From JAGXLC01 sp964461045 (GTDB taxonomy: Bacteria; Bacteroidota; Bacteroidia; Bacteroidales; UBA12077): a DNA stretch of 64,000 bases. Made by a program: the position numbers and the translations under genes. The notes beneath the pieces were generated by a model. The model did not search any database. It was not told the DNA's origin and saw only the letters and a program-made list of their open reading frames with translations. Of the stretch, positions 33,780 to 40,692 are shown piece by piece (position 1 is the stretch's first letter; each line of letters opens with the position of its first letter). The stretch lies in contig CAYWSJ010000003.1 of NCBI GenBank assembly GCA_964461045.1, forward strand, positions 1 to 64,000, in the 5' to 3' direction.

Positions 33780-34250
33780 TCATCGTGTAAACAACTCTTC
33801 AAGAGCCTTCAAAACAGCATGATAAATACCGGGATCATCACTTTCCCGGTTTCCTGCTATATTCAATATTTTGACATTGTAATTGTCAATCCATTTATGA
33901 AAAAAATCAATTTGGTTTTCTTCTTCTGAATCAATTCTAAAAATAAAATAAGGCTTGTTGTATTGCTGGCAATAATAAATAGTTAAAAGAGTTCCTTTTG
34001 AAAAGGGTTTATTGTATTCAAAAATAATTGTACCATCAGCATACTCAACATTTCTGAGCGTTCTTTCTTCATATTCATTGGTTTCCAGCTCCACCAGCGG
34101 ATACTTTGATGAAATTACTCCATCCTCTGCTTTACGGTCTTTGGGACAAAACCCACCACACTTTATTTTATTTTCGAGGGCAAAATCTAAGGCAGCTCTG
34201 TCAACTCCGGTTTGCCCCCCGGATATAATTAAAATATTATTAAGATTCAT
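33780..34250 (-). CDS. Putative molybdenum-carrier / Rossmann-like protein
   Basis: This 156-aa protein begins with ISGGQTGVDRAALDFAL and continues to GGFCPKDRKAEDG, the hallmark of the putative molybdenum-cofactor-carrier family, a Rossmann-like fold related to LOG and DprA. No other molybdenum cofactor gene is in the window, so the name is a family label rather than a demonstrated role. A nucleotide-binding or nucleotide-hydrolysing role is equally possible. Its start lies inside the 3' end of the upstream IS630-like helix-turn-helix gene (11-base overlap), implying translational coupling. Confidence 0.82.
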   Translation of the reverse strand: MNLNNILIISGGQTGVDRAALDFALENKIKCGGFCPKDRKAEDGVISSKYPLVELETNEYEERTLRNVEYADGTIIFEYNKPFSKGTLLTIYYCQQYNKPYFIFRIDSEEENQIDFFHKWIDNYNVKILNIAGNRESDDPGIYHAVLKALEELFTR

Positions 34251-34674
34251 CTTTCTTTTTTAGAACAGAATAAATGTAATTTTTTCGACAATATCGATAA
34301 AGCCAGCTATATTCTATTTCAACATGAAACCGGTTGTACAATTCATCCTGTAATTTTTTTATGGTATTTATTCTTTTTAAACGAGCAATTTTCCGAATCT
34401 GACTCCGGTAATTGTTCAATTTAGACCTTCTTCTCTTATGATAATGAAAGGTTAACAGCCTGTCTACTCCTCCGCGCTTATAAAGCCTAATCCAGTCAGC
34501 AATTGTATCTTCGTGTATTCCAAGCAATTGAGTAATATTCTCATTGCTTTGCCCTTCATTTCTAAGCAAAATACAATAAGCTCTTTTTAAAATATTTTTA
34601 TTGCTTTTATTGTCCTGAATAAGTCTTCGTAATCTTTCTTCCTGTTTCTGTGTGAGTTTTACTGAATAAGCCAT
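34240..34674 (-). CDS. IS630-like helix-turn-helix protein without DDE domain
   Basis: This 144-aa protein is the DNA-binding part of an IS630/Tc1-mariner-like transposase: a first helix-turn-helix (NITQLLGIHEDTIADWIRLY, about 48-67) and a winged-helix region (NTIKKLQDELYNRFHVEIEY). The catalytic DDE domain that should follow is missing; the frame stops and a different gene starts, overlapping by 11 bases. I see no terminal inverted repeats or target duplication. Either it is a remnant, or a domesticated DNA-binding regulator coupled to its neighbour. The intact frame and translational overlap favour a retained function, as inference. Confidence 0.75.
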   Translation of the reverse strand: MAYSVKLTQKQEERLRRLIQDNKSNKNILKRAYCILLRNEGQSNENITQLLGIHEDTIADWIRLYKRGGVDRLLTFHYHKRRRSKLNNYRSQIRKIARLKRINTIKKLQDELYNRFHVEIEYSWLYRYCRKNYIYSVLKKKDES

Positions 34675-34808
34675 ATAGTAATAAAATGCAAAACCTAAAG
34701 ATAGGCATTAACTAAGTAAATGTCAAATTTTTACTATAATCAACAAAAACTTTAAATCCGAAATTGCAGGTAATATCTTATTTAGAGAGGTAACTATACA
34801 AAAAAAGA

Positions 34809-34904
34809 GGGCAAGCTACTCATATCGCACCGCTCGACCGCCTACCCTTGCTTCCTTCCGGACCTGGGGGAGTTCAGCAGGAGCTGGTCGTATGAGACTT
34901 GCCC
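34809..34904 (-). ncRNA. ffs: Signal recognition particle RNA, small bacterial type
   Basis: The minus strand contains the invariant SRP apical motif CAGGTCCGGAAGGAAGCA within a long hairpin whose ends pair GGGCAAG with CTTGCCC. The length of about 96 bases is that of the small bacterial (4.5S-like) RNA. It binds Ffh and targets membrane and secreted proteins to the membrane. A T run follows immediately (34808-34800), and a consensus promoter (34912-34942) lies upstream, so it is an independent gene. Confidence 0.97.
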
Positions 34905-34911
34905 AGGGATG

Positions 34912-34942
34912 CAAAATTAGAAAATTTATCTTTAAACTCAAA
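34912..34942 (-). promoter_or_regulatory. Promoter of SRP RNA gene (TTTG-N19-TAATTTTG)
   Basis: On the minus strand TTTG (34942-34939), exactly 19 bases and TAATTTTG (34919-34912) match the Bacteroidetes consensus. The expected start is close to the RNA 5' end at 34904. Confidence 0.85.
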
Positions 34943-35006
34943 TTTTTAATTAAGAAATATAAAAATTCTATCTTTGTCTATTATTATTAACTAAAAACAG
35001 AGAAAA

Positions 35007-35558
35007 ATGGAAAACAATCCTCAAACTACCGAAGTAAACAAAGGTGATTCCTTTTGGATGAATGCGCTTTATGCCGGAGTCATTGTAGGTATAGTACTTA
35101 TTATCTACAATCTGATTCTTTATATGACTGACCTTATCTATAAACCCATAGGTTTTATCGGGTTTTTACAATTTGCAATACTGATACTAGGTATTGTTTG
35201 GGCTACAATTAATTACAGAAATCAAAAACTGGGTGGATACATCTCTTACGGAAAATCGTTAGGATATGGTGTGATAATCAGTGTGTTCAGTGGTATTGTT
35301 GTTGGACTGTTTATGTTTATTCTATATGAATTCATTGACCCGGATCTTACTTCAAAATCTATAAAAGCACTTGAAGAAAAACTATTAAATCAGGGAATGG
35401 ACGCAGAACAAGTAAGAGTAATGGCACAGGCACAGGAAAAATTCCGTACTCCAATATTGACATTCGTTTTCACAATTATAGGATTTGCATTCTGGGGTAC
35501 GATATTAACTTTAATTTCTTCTGCTTTCACTAAAAAAGACAAACCAATTTTTCAATAA
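35007..35558 (+). CDS. DUF4199 family membrane protein
   Basis: This 183-aa protein has four membrane spans (about 18-40, 50-70, 88-110 and 150-172) with the GYISYGKSLGYGVIISVFSG signature of DUF4199, a Bacteroidota-specific family of unknown function. A soluble loop (about 112-145) is rich in charged residues. It stands 14 bases before a GT2 glycosyltransferase gene, the usual neighbourhood for this family, so a role in envelope glycolipid export is possible but unproven. A TATCTTTG -7 box lies at 34969-34976. Confidence 0.88.
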   Translation: MENNPQTTEVNKGDSFWMNALYAGVIVGIVLIIYNLILYMTDLIYKPIGFIGFLQFAILILGIVWATINYRNQKLGGYISYGKSLGYGVIISVFSGIVVGLFMFILYEFIDPDLTSKSIKALEEKLLNQGMDAEQVRVMAQAQEKFRTPILTFVFTIIGFAFWGTILTLISSAFTKKDKPIFQ

Positions 35559-35572
35559 AAATCCCAGTTTAA

Positions 35573-36532
35573 ATGGATATATCTGTTGTAGTACCCTTAT
35601 TTAACGAAGAAGAATCACTCCCGGAGTTAACATCATGGATTGACAGAGTCATGCAGGATAATAAGTTTGAGTATGAGGTCATACTCGTGGATGACGGAAG
35701 CGATGATAAATCATGGGAAGTTATAAACAAATTAATCGATAAAAATAAAAACCTTAAAGGGATCAGGTTCAGAAACAATTATGGCAAATCTGCTGCATTG
35801 CACACAGGATTTAAAAATGTCAAAGGTGATGTAGTAATAACAATGGATGCTGACCTACAGGACAGCCCAGATGAAATTCCTGAATTGTTCAACATGATCA
35901 TAAAAGATGATTACGACCTGGTTTCCGGATGGAAAAAGAAACGATATGATCCGCTTTCCAAAAGGCTTCCCAGTAAATTTTTTAACCGTACTGCCAGGAG
36001 ATTTACCGGAATCAAGCTTCACGACTTCAATTGCGGACTTAAAGCTTATAAAAAAGAAGTTGTAAAAAGCATTGAAATCTATGGAGAAATGCATCGGTAT
36101 ATCCCGGTCCTGGCAAAAAGGGAAGGTTTCACAAAAATTGGGGAAAAGGTGGTTCAGCATCAGAAACGAAAATACGGAGTCACCAAATTCGGTATGGACC
36201 GGTTCATTAAAGGCTTTCTGGATCTGATGTCAATCAACTTTATTACAAGGTTTGGAAAAAGGCCCATGCACCTTTTTGGTACACTAGGAACATTAATATT
36301 CATTTTTGGTTTTTTGGCTGCAATATGGCTGGGGGCACAAAAGTTATATTTTCTGAGTCATGGAATTCCTGCCAGGCTTGTAACCGACAGCCCGTTCTTT
36401 TATATTGCACTAACATGCATGATTCTTGGAACTCAACTCTTTCTTGCAGGATTTCTCGGTGAACTTGTATCAAGAAGTGCAGAAAACAGAAACAATTATC
36501 AGATTAGTGAACAGATAAATATTGAAAGATAA
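35573..36532 (+). CDS. GT2 glycosyltransferase, dolichyl-phosphate-mannose-synthase-like
   Basis: This 319-aa enzyme is a GT-A fold transferase of the DPM1/GtrB type. The N-terminal catalytic domain (about 1-225) shows VVVPLFNEEESL, the metal-binding MDADLQD and the FNCGLKAYK segment. Two C-terminal membrane helices (about 235-265 and 270-300) anchor it. It should transfer a sugar from a nucleotide donor to undecaprenyl or polyprenyl phosphate at the inner face of the membrane. It follows the DUF4199 gene by 14 bases. The donor sugar is not known. Confidence 0.93.
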   Translation: MDISVVVPLFNEEESLPELTSWIDRVMQDNKFEYEVILVDDGSDDKSWEVINKLIDKNKNLKGIRFRNNYGKSAALHTGFKNVKGDVVITMDADLQDSPDEIPELFNMIIKDDYDLVSGWKKKRYDPLSKRLPSKFFNRTARRFTGIKLHDFNCGLKAYKKEVVKSIEIYGEMHRYIPVLAKREGFTKIGEKVVQHQKRKYGVTKFGMDRFIKGFLDLMSINFITRFGKRPMHLFGTLGTLIFIFGFLAAIWLGAQKLYFLSHGIPARLVTDSPFFYIALTCMILGTQLFLAGFLGELVSRSAENRNNYQISEQINIER

Positions 36533-36574
36533 AAATGGGTATAATTTTTGATAAGAAACAACAAAAAAAACATT

Positions 36575-37339
36575 ATGAGCAGACTAACAACATCAAAAAA
36601 TCCGGCTCTTTCAAAGGAGTTATTTTATAAAGAATCAATCAAAAGAGAGCAAACGGCTGCAGAAGTAATGACAATTAATGGCACTGTAAACAAAACAATA
36701 TTAATGTTTGTGCTTTTAATGATCGGGGCTTTTTATACCTGGAGAATTGCCATGCCCATAGAAACAGGAGCTGCAGCGGTAACAAAGTGGATGTTAATTG
36801 GAGGAATCGGAGGTTTTATTACTGCTTTGGTAACTATTTTCAAAAAAGACTGGGCTCATGTGTCTGCCCCTGTTTATGCAGTTTTTGAAGGTCTTTTCCT
36901 GGGAGCTATTTCTGCCTTTTTTGAAGCTCAATTCCCGGGAATTGTTATGCAGGCTGTAGCGCTAACATTTGGAACAATGTTTATTCTCCTGGCTGCATAC
37001 AAATCCGGATTTATAAAAGTAACCAAGAAATTCAGAACTGGCGTAATAATTGCCACCGGAGCTGTAGCTGTTACATATCTTCTTTCATTCATTCTGGGTA
37101 TGTTTAACGTACAGGTTCCTATTTTTCAACCTACAGCCCTTGGAATCATTATTAGTCTGGTTATTGTAGTAATTGCGGCTCTGAACCTGGTTCTTGACTT
37201 TGACTTAATATACCAGGGAGCCAAGCAAAAAGCACCCAAGCAAATGGAATGGTATGCAGCATTTGGTCTTATGGTAACCCTTATCTGGTTATACATTGAA
37301 ATCTTAAGGCTGCTTGCCTTGCTTGCTTCAAGAGACTAA
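36575..37339 (+). CDS. Bax inhibitor-1/YccA family membrane protein
   Basis: This about 254-aa protein has seven membrane spans and the BI-1/YccA-like tail (conserved DFDLI loop and final charged helix). I choose ATG 36575 rather than the in-frame TTG at 36548. Family members are ion-leak channels or, for YccA, inhibitors of the FtsH protease; the role here is unknown. A clear terminator follows at 37364-37396. Confidence 0.9.
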   Translation: MSRLTTSKNPALSKELFYKESIKREQTAAEVMTINGTVNKTILMFVLLMIGAFYTWRIAMPIETGAAAVTKWMLIGGIGGFITALVTIFKKDWAHVSAPVYAVFEGLFLGAISAFFEAQFPGIVMQAVALTFGTMFILLAAYKSGFIKVTKKFRTGVIIATGAVAVTYLLSFILGMFNVQVPIFQPTALGIIISLVIVVIAALNLVLDFDLIYQGAKQKAPKQMEWYAAFGLMVTLIWLYIEILRLLALLASRD

Positions 37340-37363
37340 CGAATATTTTTCAACATATTAGGG

Positions 37364-37396
37364 TCCTCAATGAGATTTTCTTATTGAGGATTTTTT
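37364..37396 (+). terminator. Terminator after BI-1/YccA-like gene
   Basis: An 8-bp stem TCCTCAAT/ATTGAGGA with an 11-base loop is followed by six T. Confidence 0.8.
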
Positions 37397-37400
37397 ATTG

Positions 37401-37408
37401 TAATTTTG
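37401..37408 (+). promoter_or_regulatory. Probable -7 box of class V aminotransferase gene
   Basis: TAATTTTG lies immediately after the preceding terminator and 42 bases before the ATG at 37451. No TTTG is found at 19 bases. Its presence supports the ATG at 37451 over the upstream in-frame TTG at 37406. Confidence 0.45.
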
Positions 37409-37450
37409 CCCCGCAATATTTTTTTAAATAAAAAGAAAAACTTCATCTAT

Positions 37451-38911
37451 ATGAGCAACCTGGAGCAATATTTCAAACCATTCAGAGAAAACACAATTGG
37501 AGCAGAAACTACCTTTAAAACTCCTTATGGCGAAAAAAAACTAATTTATGCTGACTGGCTGGCAAGTGGAAGACTTTATGCCCCTATAGAAAGAAAAATA
37601 CAGGAAGATTTCGGGCCGTTTGTAGCCAATACACATACTGAAACCAGCGAAACAGGAACACGCATGACCCAAAGCTATCATCATGCCCAGCACATTATTA
37701 AGGAACATGTAAATGCAGGAGAAAATGACGTGATTATTAATGCCGGTTCAGGAATGACAACTGTCGTTAATAAATTGCAGCGAATTATGGGGCTAAAAGG
37801 TTGTGGTATGTTAAAAAATAAAGAGTGCCTCAAAGAAGGAGACAAACCAGTTGTTTTTGTAACCCACATGGAACACCATTCAAACCACACCTCATGGCTT
37901 GAAACCCTGGCAGATGTAGTTTTACTCGAACCCAATGAAGACTTGCTGGTTGAACCGGAACTATTGCGCAAAAAACTGGAGCAATATAAAGACCGGAAGT
38001 TTAAAATTGGAAGTTTTTCAGCTTGTTCAAATGTGACAGGAATTATACCTCCGTATTATAAACTTGCAAAGATCATGCATGAATACGGAGGCCTTGCTTT
38101 TGTAGATTTTGCCGCTTCTGCACCTTATGTAGATATTGACATGCACCCCGAAGATCCTGATGAGAAACTGGATGCCATATTTTTTTCTCCTCACAAATTT
38201 TTAGGAGGACCAGGCTCCTCAGGTATTATGGTATTTGACAAAAGACTTTATCACAATCCTGTTCCGGATAATCCGGGTGGGGGAACTGTTGACTGGACCA
38301 ATCGTTGGGGACAATATAAATTTGTCGATGACATTGAAGCCCGAGAAGATGGAGGAACACCAGGATTCCTGCAGGTTATAAGAGCAGCACTTGCTATTGA
38401 ACTCAAAGAAAAGATGGGCACTGATAAAATCCAGGCCAGAGAAAAAGAACTGGTAGAAAAAGCATTCAAAGAATTGAAAAATGTGCCGGAAATAAAAATA
38501 CTGGCTGATAATGTGGAAGAAAGACTTGGTGTGATCAGTTTTTATCATGAAAAAATACACTACAATCTGATTGTCAAGCTATTGAACGACAGGTTTGGCA
38601 TCCAGGTAAGAGGTGGTTGTGCCTGTGCCGGAACTTACGGGCATTATTTGCTGAATGTAAGCTACCAGGACTCTAAAAAAATTACAGATCTTATTAATCA
38701 TGGTGATCTTTCTCAAAAACCCGGATGGGTAAGGTGGTCGCTCCATCCAACTATGAAAAATAAAGACATTGACTTCTTTGTGAATGCGTTGAAACAAATT
38801 GTTGAAAATATTGAGGAATGGAAAAAAGATTATAATTATGATAACCATTCGAATGAGTTCATTCCTAATAATTTTGAAACATTCAACGTAAAAAAATGGT
38901 TTAATTTTTAG
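37451..38911 (+). CDS. Class V aminotransferase-fold PLP enzyme
   Basis: This about 486-aa PLP-dependent enzyme belongs to the class V group (cysteine desulfurase, isopenicillin epimerase, selenocysteine lyase). The PLP lysine is in FFSPHKFLGGPGSSG; the cofactor-binding HMEHHSN and FVDFAASAPY segments are clear. A cysteine pair, GGCACAGTYG, lies near the C-terminus where cysteine desulfurases carry a mobile catalytic loop, but the whole protein is longer than SufS/IscS and has a distinct C-terminal extension. The reaction is uncertain: desulfurase-like or racemase/lyase activity are options. Flanked by terminators, so monocistronic. Confidence 0.87.
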   Translation: MSNLEQYFKPFRENTIGAETTFKTPYGEKKLIYADWLASGRLYAPIERKIQEDFGPFVANTHTETSETGTRMTQSYHHAQHIIKEHVNAGENDVIINAGSGMTTVVNKLQRIMGLKGCGMLKNKECLKEGDKPVVFVTHMEHHSNHTSWLETLADVVLLEPNEDLLVEPELLRKKLEQYKDRKFKIGSFSACSNVTGIIPPYYKLAKIMHEYGGLAFVDFAASAPYVDIDMHPEDPDEKLDAIFFSPHKFLGGPGSSGIMVFDKRLYHNPVPDNPGGGTVDWTNRWGQYKFVDDIEAREDGGTPGFLQVIRAALAIELKEKMGTDKIQAREKELVEKAFKELKNVPEIKILADNVEERLGVISFYHEKIHYNLIVKLLNDRFGIQVRGGCACAGTYGHYLLNVSYQDSKKITDLINHGDLSQKPGWVRWSLHPTMKNKDIDFFVNALKQIVENIEEWKKDYNYDNHSNEFIPNNFETFNVKKWFNF

Positions 38912-38937
38912 AAAAATAAAAAAATATCAGGATTTTT

Positions 38938-38968
38938 TTTGATATTTAAATAATACTCCATAATTTTG
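38938..38968 (+). promoter_or_regulatory. Promoter of rpmE2 (TTTG-N19-TAATTTTG)
   Basis: TTTG (38938-38941), exactly 19 bases and TAATTTTG (38961-38968) match the consensus fully. The start codon is 37 bases downstream. Confidence 0.85.
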
Positions 38969-39005
38969 CACACCTGATTATTGGAAAAAGAAAATTTATA
39001 AGAAT

Positions 39006-39281
39006 ATGAAAAAGGGAATACATCCAAAGGATTATAGATTAGTTGTTTTCAAAGACATGTCTAACGGAACAACATTCATGTCAAGATCAACTGTAAAGAC
39101 AAAAGATACCATAGAAATGGAAGATGGAAAGGAATACCCTCTGGTAAAACTTGAAATTTCACATACATCACATCCGTTTTATACAGGAAAAAGAACACTT
39201 GTTGACAGCACAGGGCGTGTAGATAAGTTTATGAACAAGTATAAAAAACATCTCAAAGACAAGGACAAAGAAAAGAAATAA
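39006..39281 (+). CDS. rpmE2: 50S ribosomal protein L31 type B
   Basis: This 91-aa large-subunit protein begins MKKGIHPKDYRLVVFKDM and has the SHPFYTGKRTLVDSTGRVDKF signature of L31. It has no cysteines, so it is the type B form that needs no zinc, in contrast with the CxxC type A protein. In many bacteria this form is made under zinc limitation, but in most Bacteroidota it is the ordinary L31. Its strong consensus promoter fits housekeeping expression. The C-terminal lysine-rich tail is typical. Confidence 0.97.
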   Translation: MKKGIHPKDYRLVVFKDMSNGTTFMSRSTVKTKDTIEMEDGKEYPLVKLEISHTSHPFYTGKRTLVDSTGRVDKFMNKYKKHLKDKDKEKK

Positions 39282-39305
39282 AAATACGTCCAAAATATAC
39301 ACAAT

Positions 39306-39337
39306 AAAAAAGCTCCGGTTTTCCAGGAGCTTTTTTT
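39306..39337 (+). terminator. Terminator after rpmE2
   Basis: A GCTCC/GGAGC stem flanked by A-run and T-run (AAAAAGCTCC ... GGAGCTTTTTTT) lies 25 bases past the stop. Confidence 0.88.
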
Positions 39338-39368
39338 ATATTTGTAAAAACACATCATTTAGCAGTTT

Positions 39369-40556
39369 ATGAATTATATTCTTTTTGATGACAATAGCTG
39401 GGAAAATCTATTGCCACTCACATTTACGAAACCTTCTTCAGAAATCAGAATAGGGATTTTAACAATAAAAGAAAAGTGGGAATCTTTCTTAGATCAAGAT
39501 TGTTCCTATCTTACGCAACAGTATCTGGGGAATAAATATCCACTAAAAACACAAAAAGAAAACATCCTGATCAATGGTTCAATTATCCCTGATAAAAATC
39601 TTGTAAAAAAAATCACTGAGTTAAAAAACGGAGAAACACTCGTTAAAAAAGATATTATCATTGCTGCCAATCTTGCAGATGACAAAATTGAAGATTTTCA
39701 ACAAAAGCAAGTGAGGGAAATTGATATTATTGAATACGACAAGGACATATTCAAAATAAATCATCCATGGCAGATTTTTCAATTTAATGGAGAAGCCATT
39801 GAAAAAGATTTTAACCTGCTGACAAAAAACAGGGAGTCAGCCCCCATCCCTGAATCAAATAATATACTGGGCAGAGAGAATATTTTTCTGGAACCGGGTG
39901 CAAAAATTGAATTTGCTACGATTAACGCAACAAAAGGACCTGTTTACATAGGAAAAGACACTGAAATTATGGAAAACTCAGTAATTAGGGGGCCTTTTGC
40001 CATGAACCATCATGCTGTTTTAAAAATGGGGGCAAAAATTTATGGACCTACAACTCTTGGCCCCTACTGTAAAACCGGGGGAGAGATAAACAATAGTGTC
40101 TTTTTCGGATACTCAAATAAAGCACATGACGGATTTCTTGGCAATGCTGTCATTGGAGAATGGTGCAATATAGGAGCTGACACCAATAATTCAAATCTGA
40201 AAAATAATTATGCAGAAGTAAAACTATGGAATTACACGGAAGAAAGATTCCTGAATACATCCCTGCAGTTCTGTGGTCTAATCATGGGAGATCATTCAAA
40301 GTGTGGCATAAACACTATGTTTAATACGGGAACCGTTATTGGAGTAAACAGCAACATATTTGGAGAAGGATTCCCACGAAATTTTATTCCCTCCTTCTCG
40401 TGGGGAGGTAACAAAGGATTTAAGGAGTATAATCCTGAAAAAGCATTTCAGGTTGCTGAATTAGTTATGAAAAGGAGAAAGAAAGATTTTGATGAAACTG
40501 AAAAAAAGATTTTAGAAGAGGTTTTTAAAAGAACAAAAAAATATCGGAATTTTTAA
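39369..40556 (+). CDS. GlmU-like putative sugar nucleotidyltransferase
   Basis: This 395-aa protein is the alternative GlmU-type family restricted to Bacteroidota and a few other phyla. The N-terminal part (about 1-170) replaces the usual GlmU pyrophosphorylase and lacks the typical LxAGxGTRM motif. The C-terminal part (about 180-350) is a left-handed beta-helix with hexapeptide repeats (for example IYGPTTLGPYCKTGG). It is presumed to make a UDP- or dTDP-sugar, possibly UDP-GlcNAc for peptidoglycan. A TATATTTG -7 box lies at 39337-39344, within the preceding terminator T run. Lon follows about 140 bases on. Confidence 0.9.
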   Translation: MNYILFDDNSWENLLPLTFTKPSSEIRIGILTIKEKWESFLDQDCSYLTQQYLGNKYPLKTQKENILINGSIIPDKNLVKKITELKNGETLVKKDIIIAANLADDKIEDFQQKQVREIDIIEYDKDIFKINHPWQIFQFNGEAIEKDFNLLTKNRESAPIPESNNILGRENIFLEPGAKIEFATINATKGPVYIGKDTEIMENSVIRGPFAMNHHAVLKMGAKIYGPTTLGPYCKTGGEINNSVFFGYSNKAHDGFLGNAVIGEWCNIGADTNNSNLKNNYAEVKLWNYTEERFLNTSLQFCGLIMGDHSKCGINTMFNTGTVIGVNSNIFGEGFPRNFIPSFSWGGNKGFKEYNPEKAFQVAELVMKRRKKDFDETEKKILEEVFKRTKKYRNF

Positions 40557-40638
40557 CTCCCCATCATAAGGTTTCTTTATTCCTGCTGAATTACATAAAT
40601 TAACTTTTGGCACAACAATTGACAATAGAATATTCAAT

Positions 40639-40646
40639 TATTTTTG
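40639..40646 (+). promoter_or_regulatory. Probable -7 box of lon
   Basis: TATTTTTG fits TAnnTTTG. A TTG lies 17 bases upstream (40619-40621). The start codon is 47 bases downstream. Confidence 0.45.
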
Positions 40647-40692
40647 CAACAATCATGTGTCATTTTGACAGAAACGAACAACGAGGTAATAT

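Noticed and set aside
34240..34674. Complete IS630 element
   Set aside because: Only the DNA-binding part is present; no DDE domain, terminal repeats or target duplications were found.
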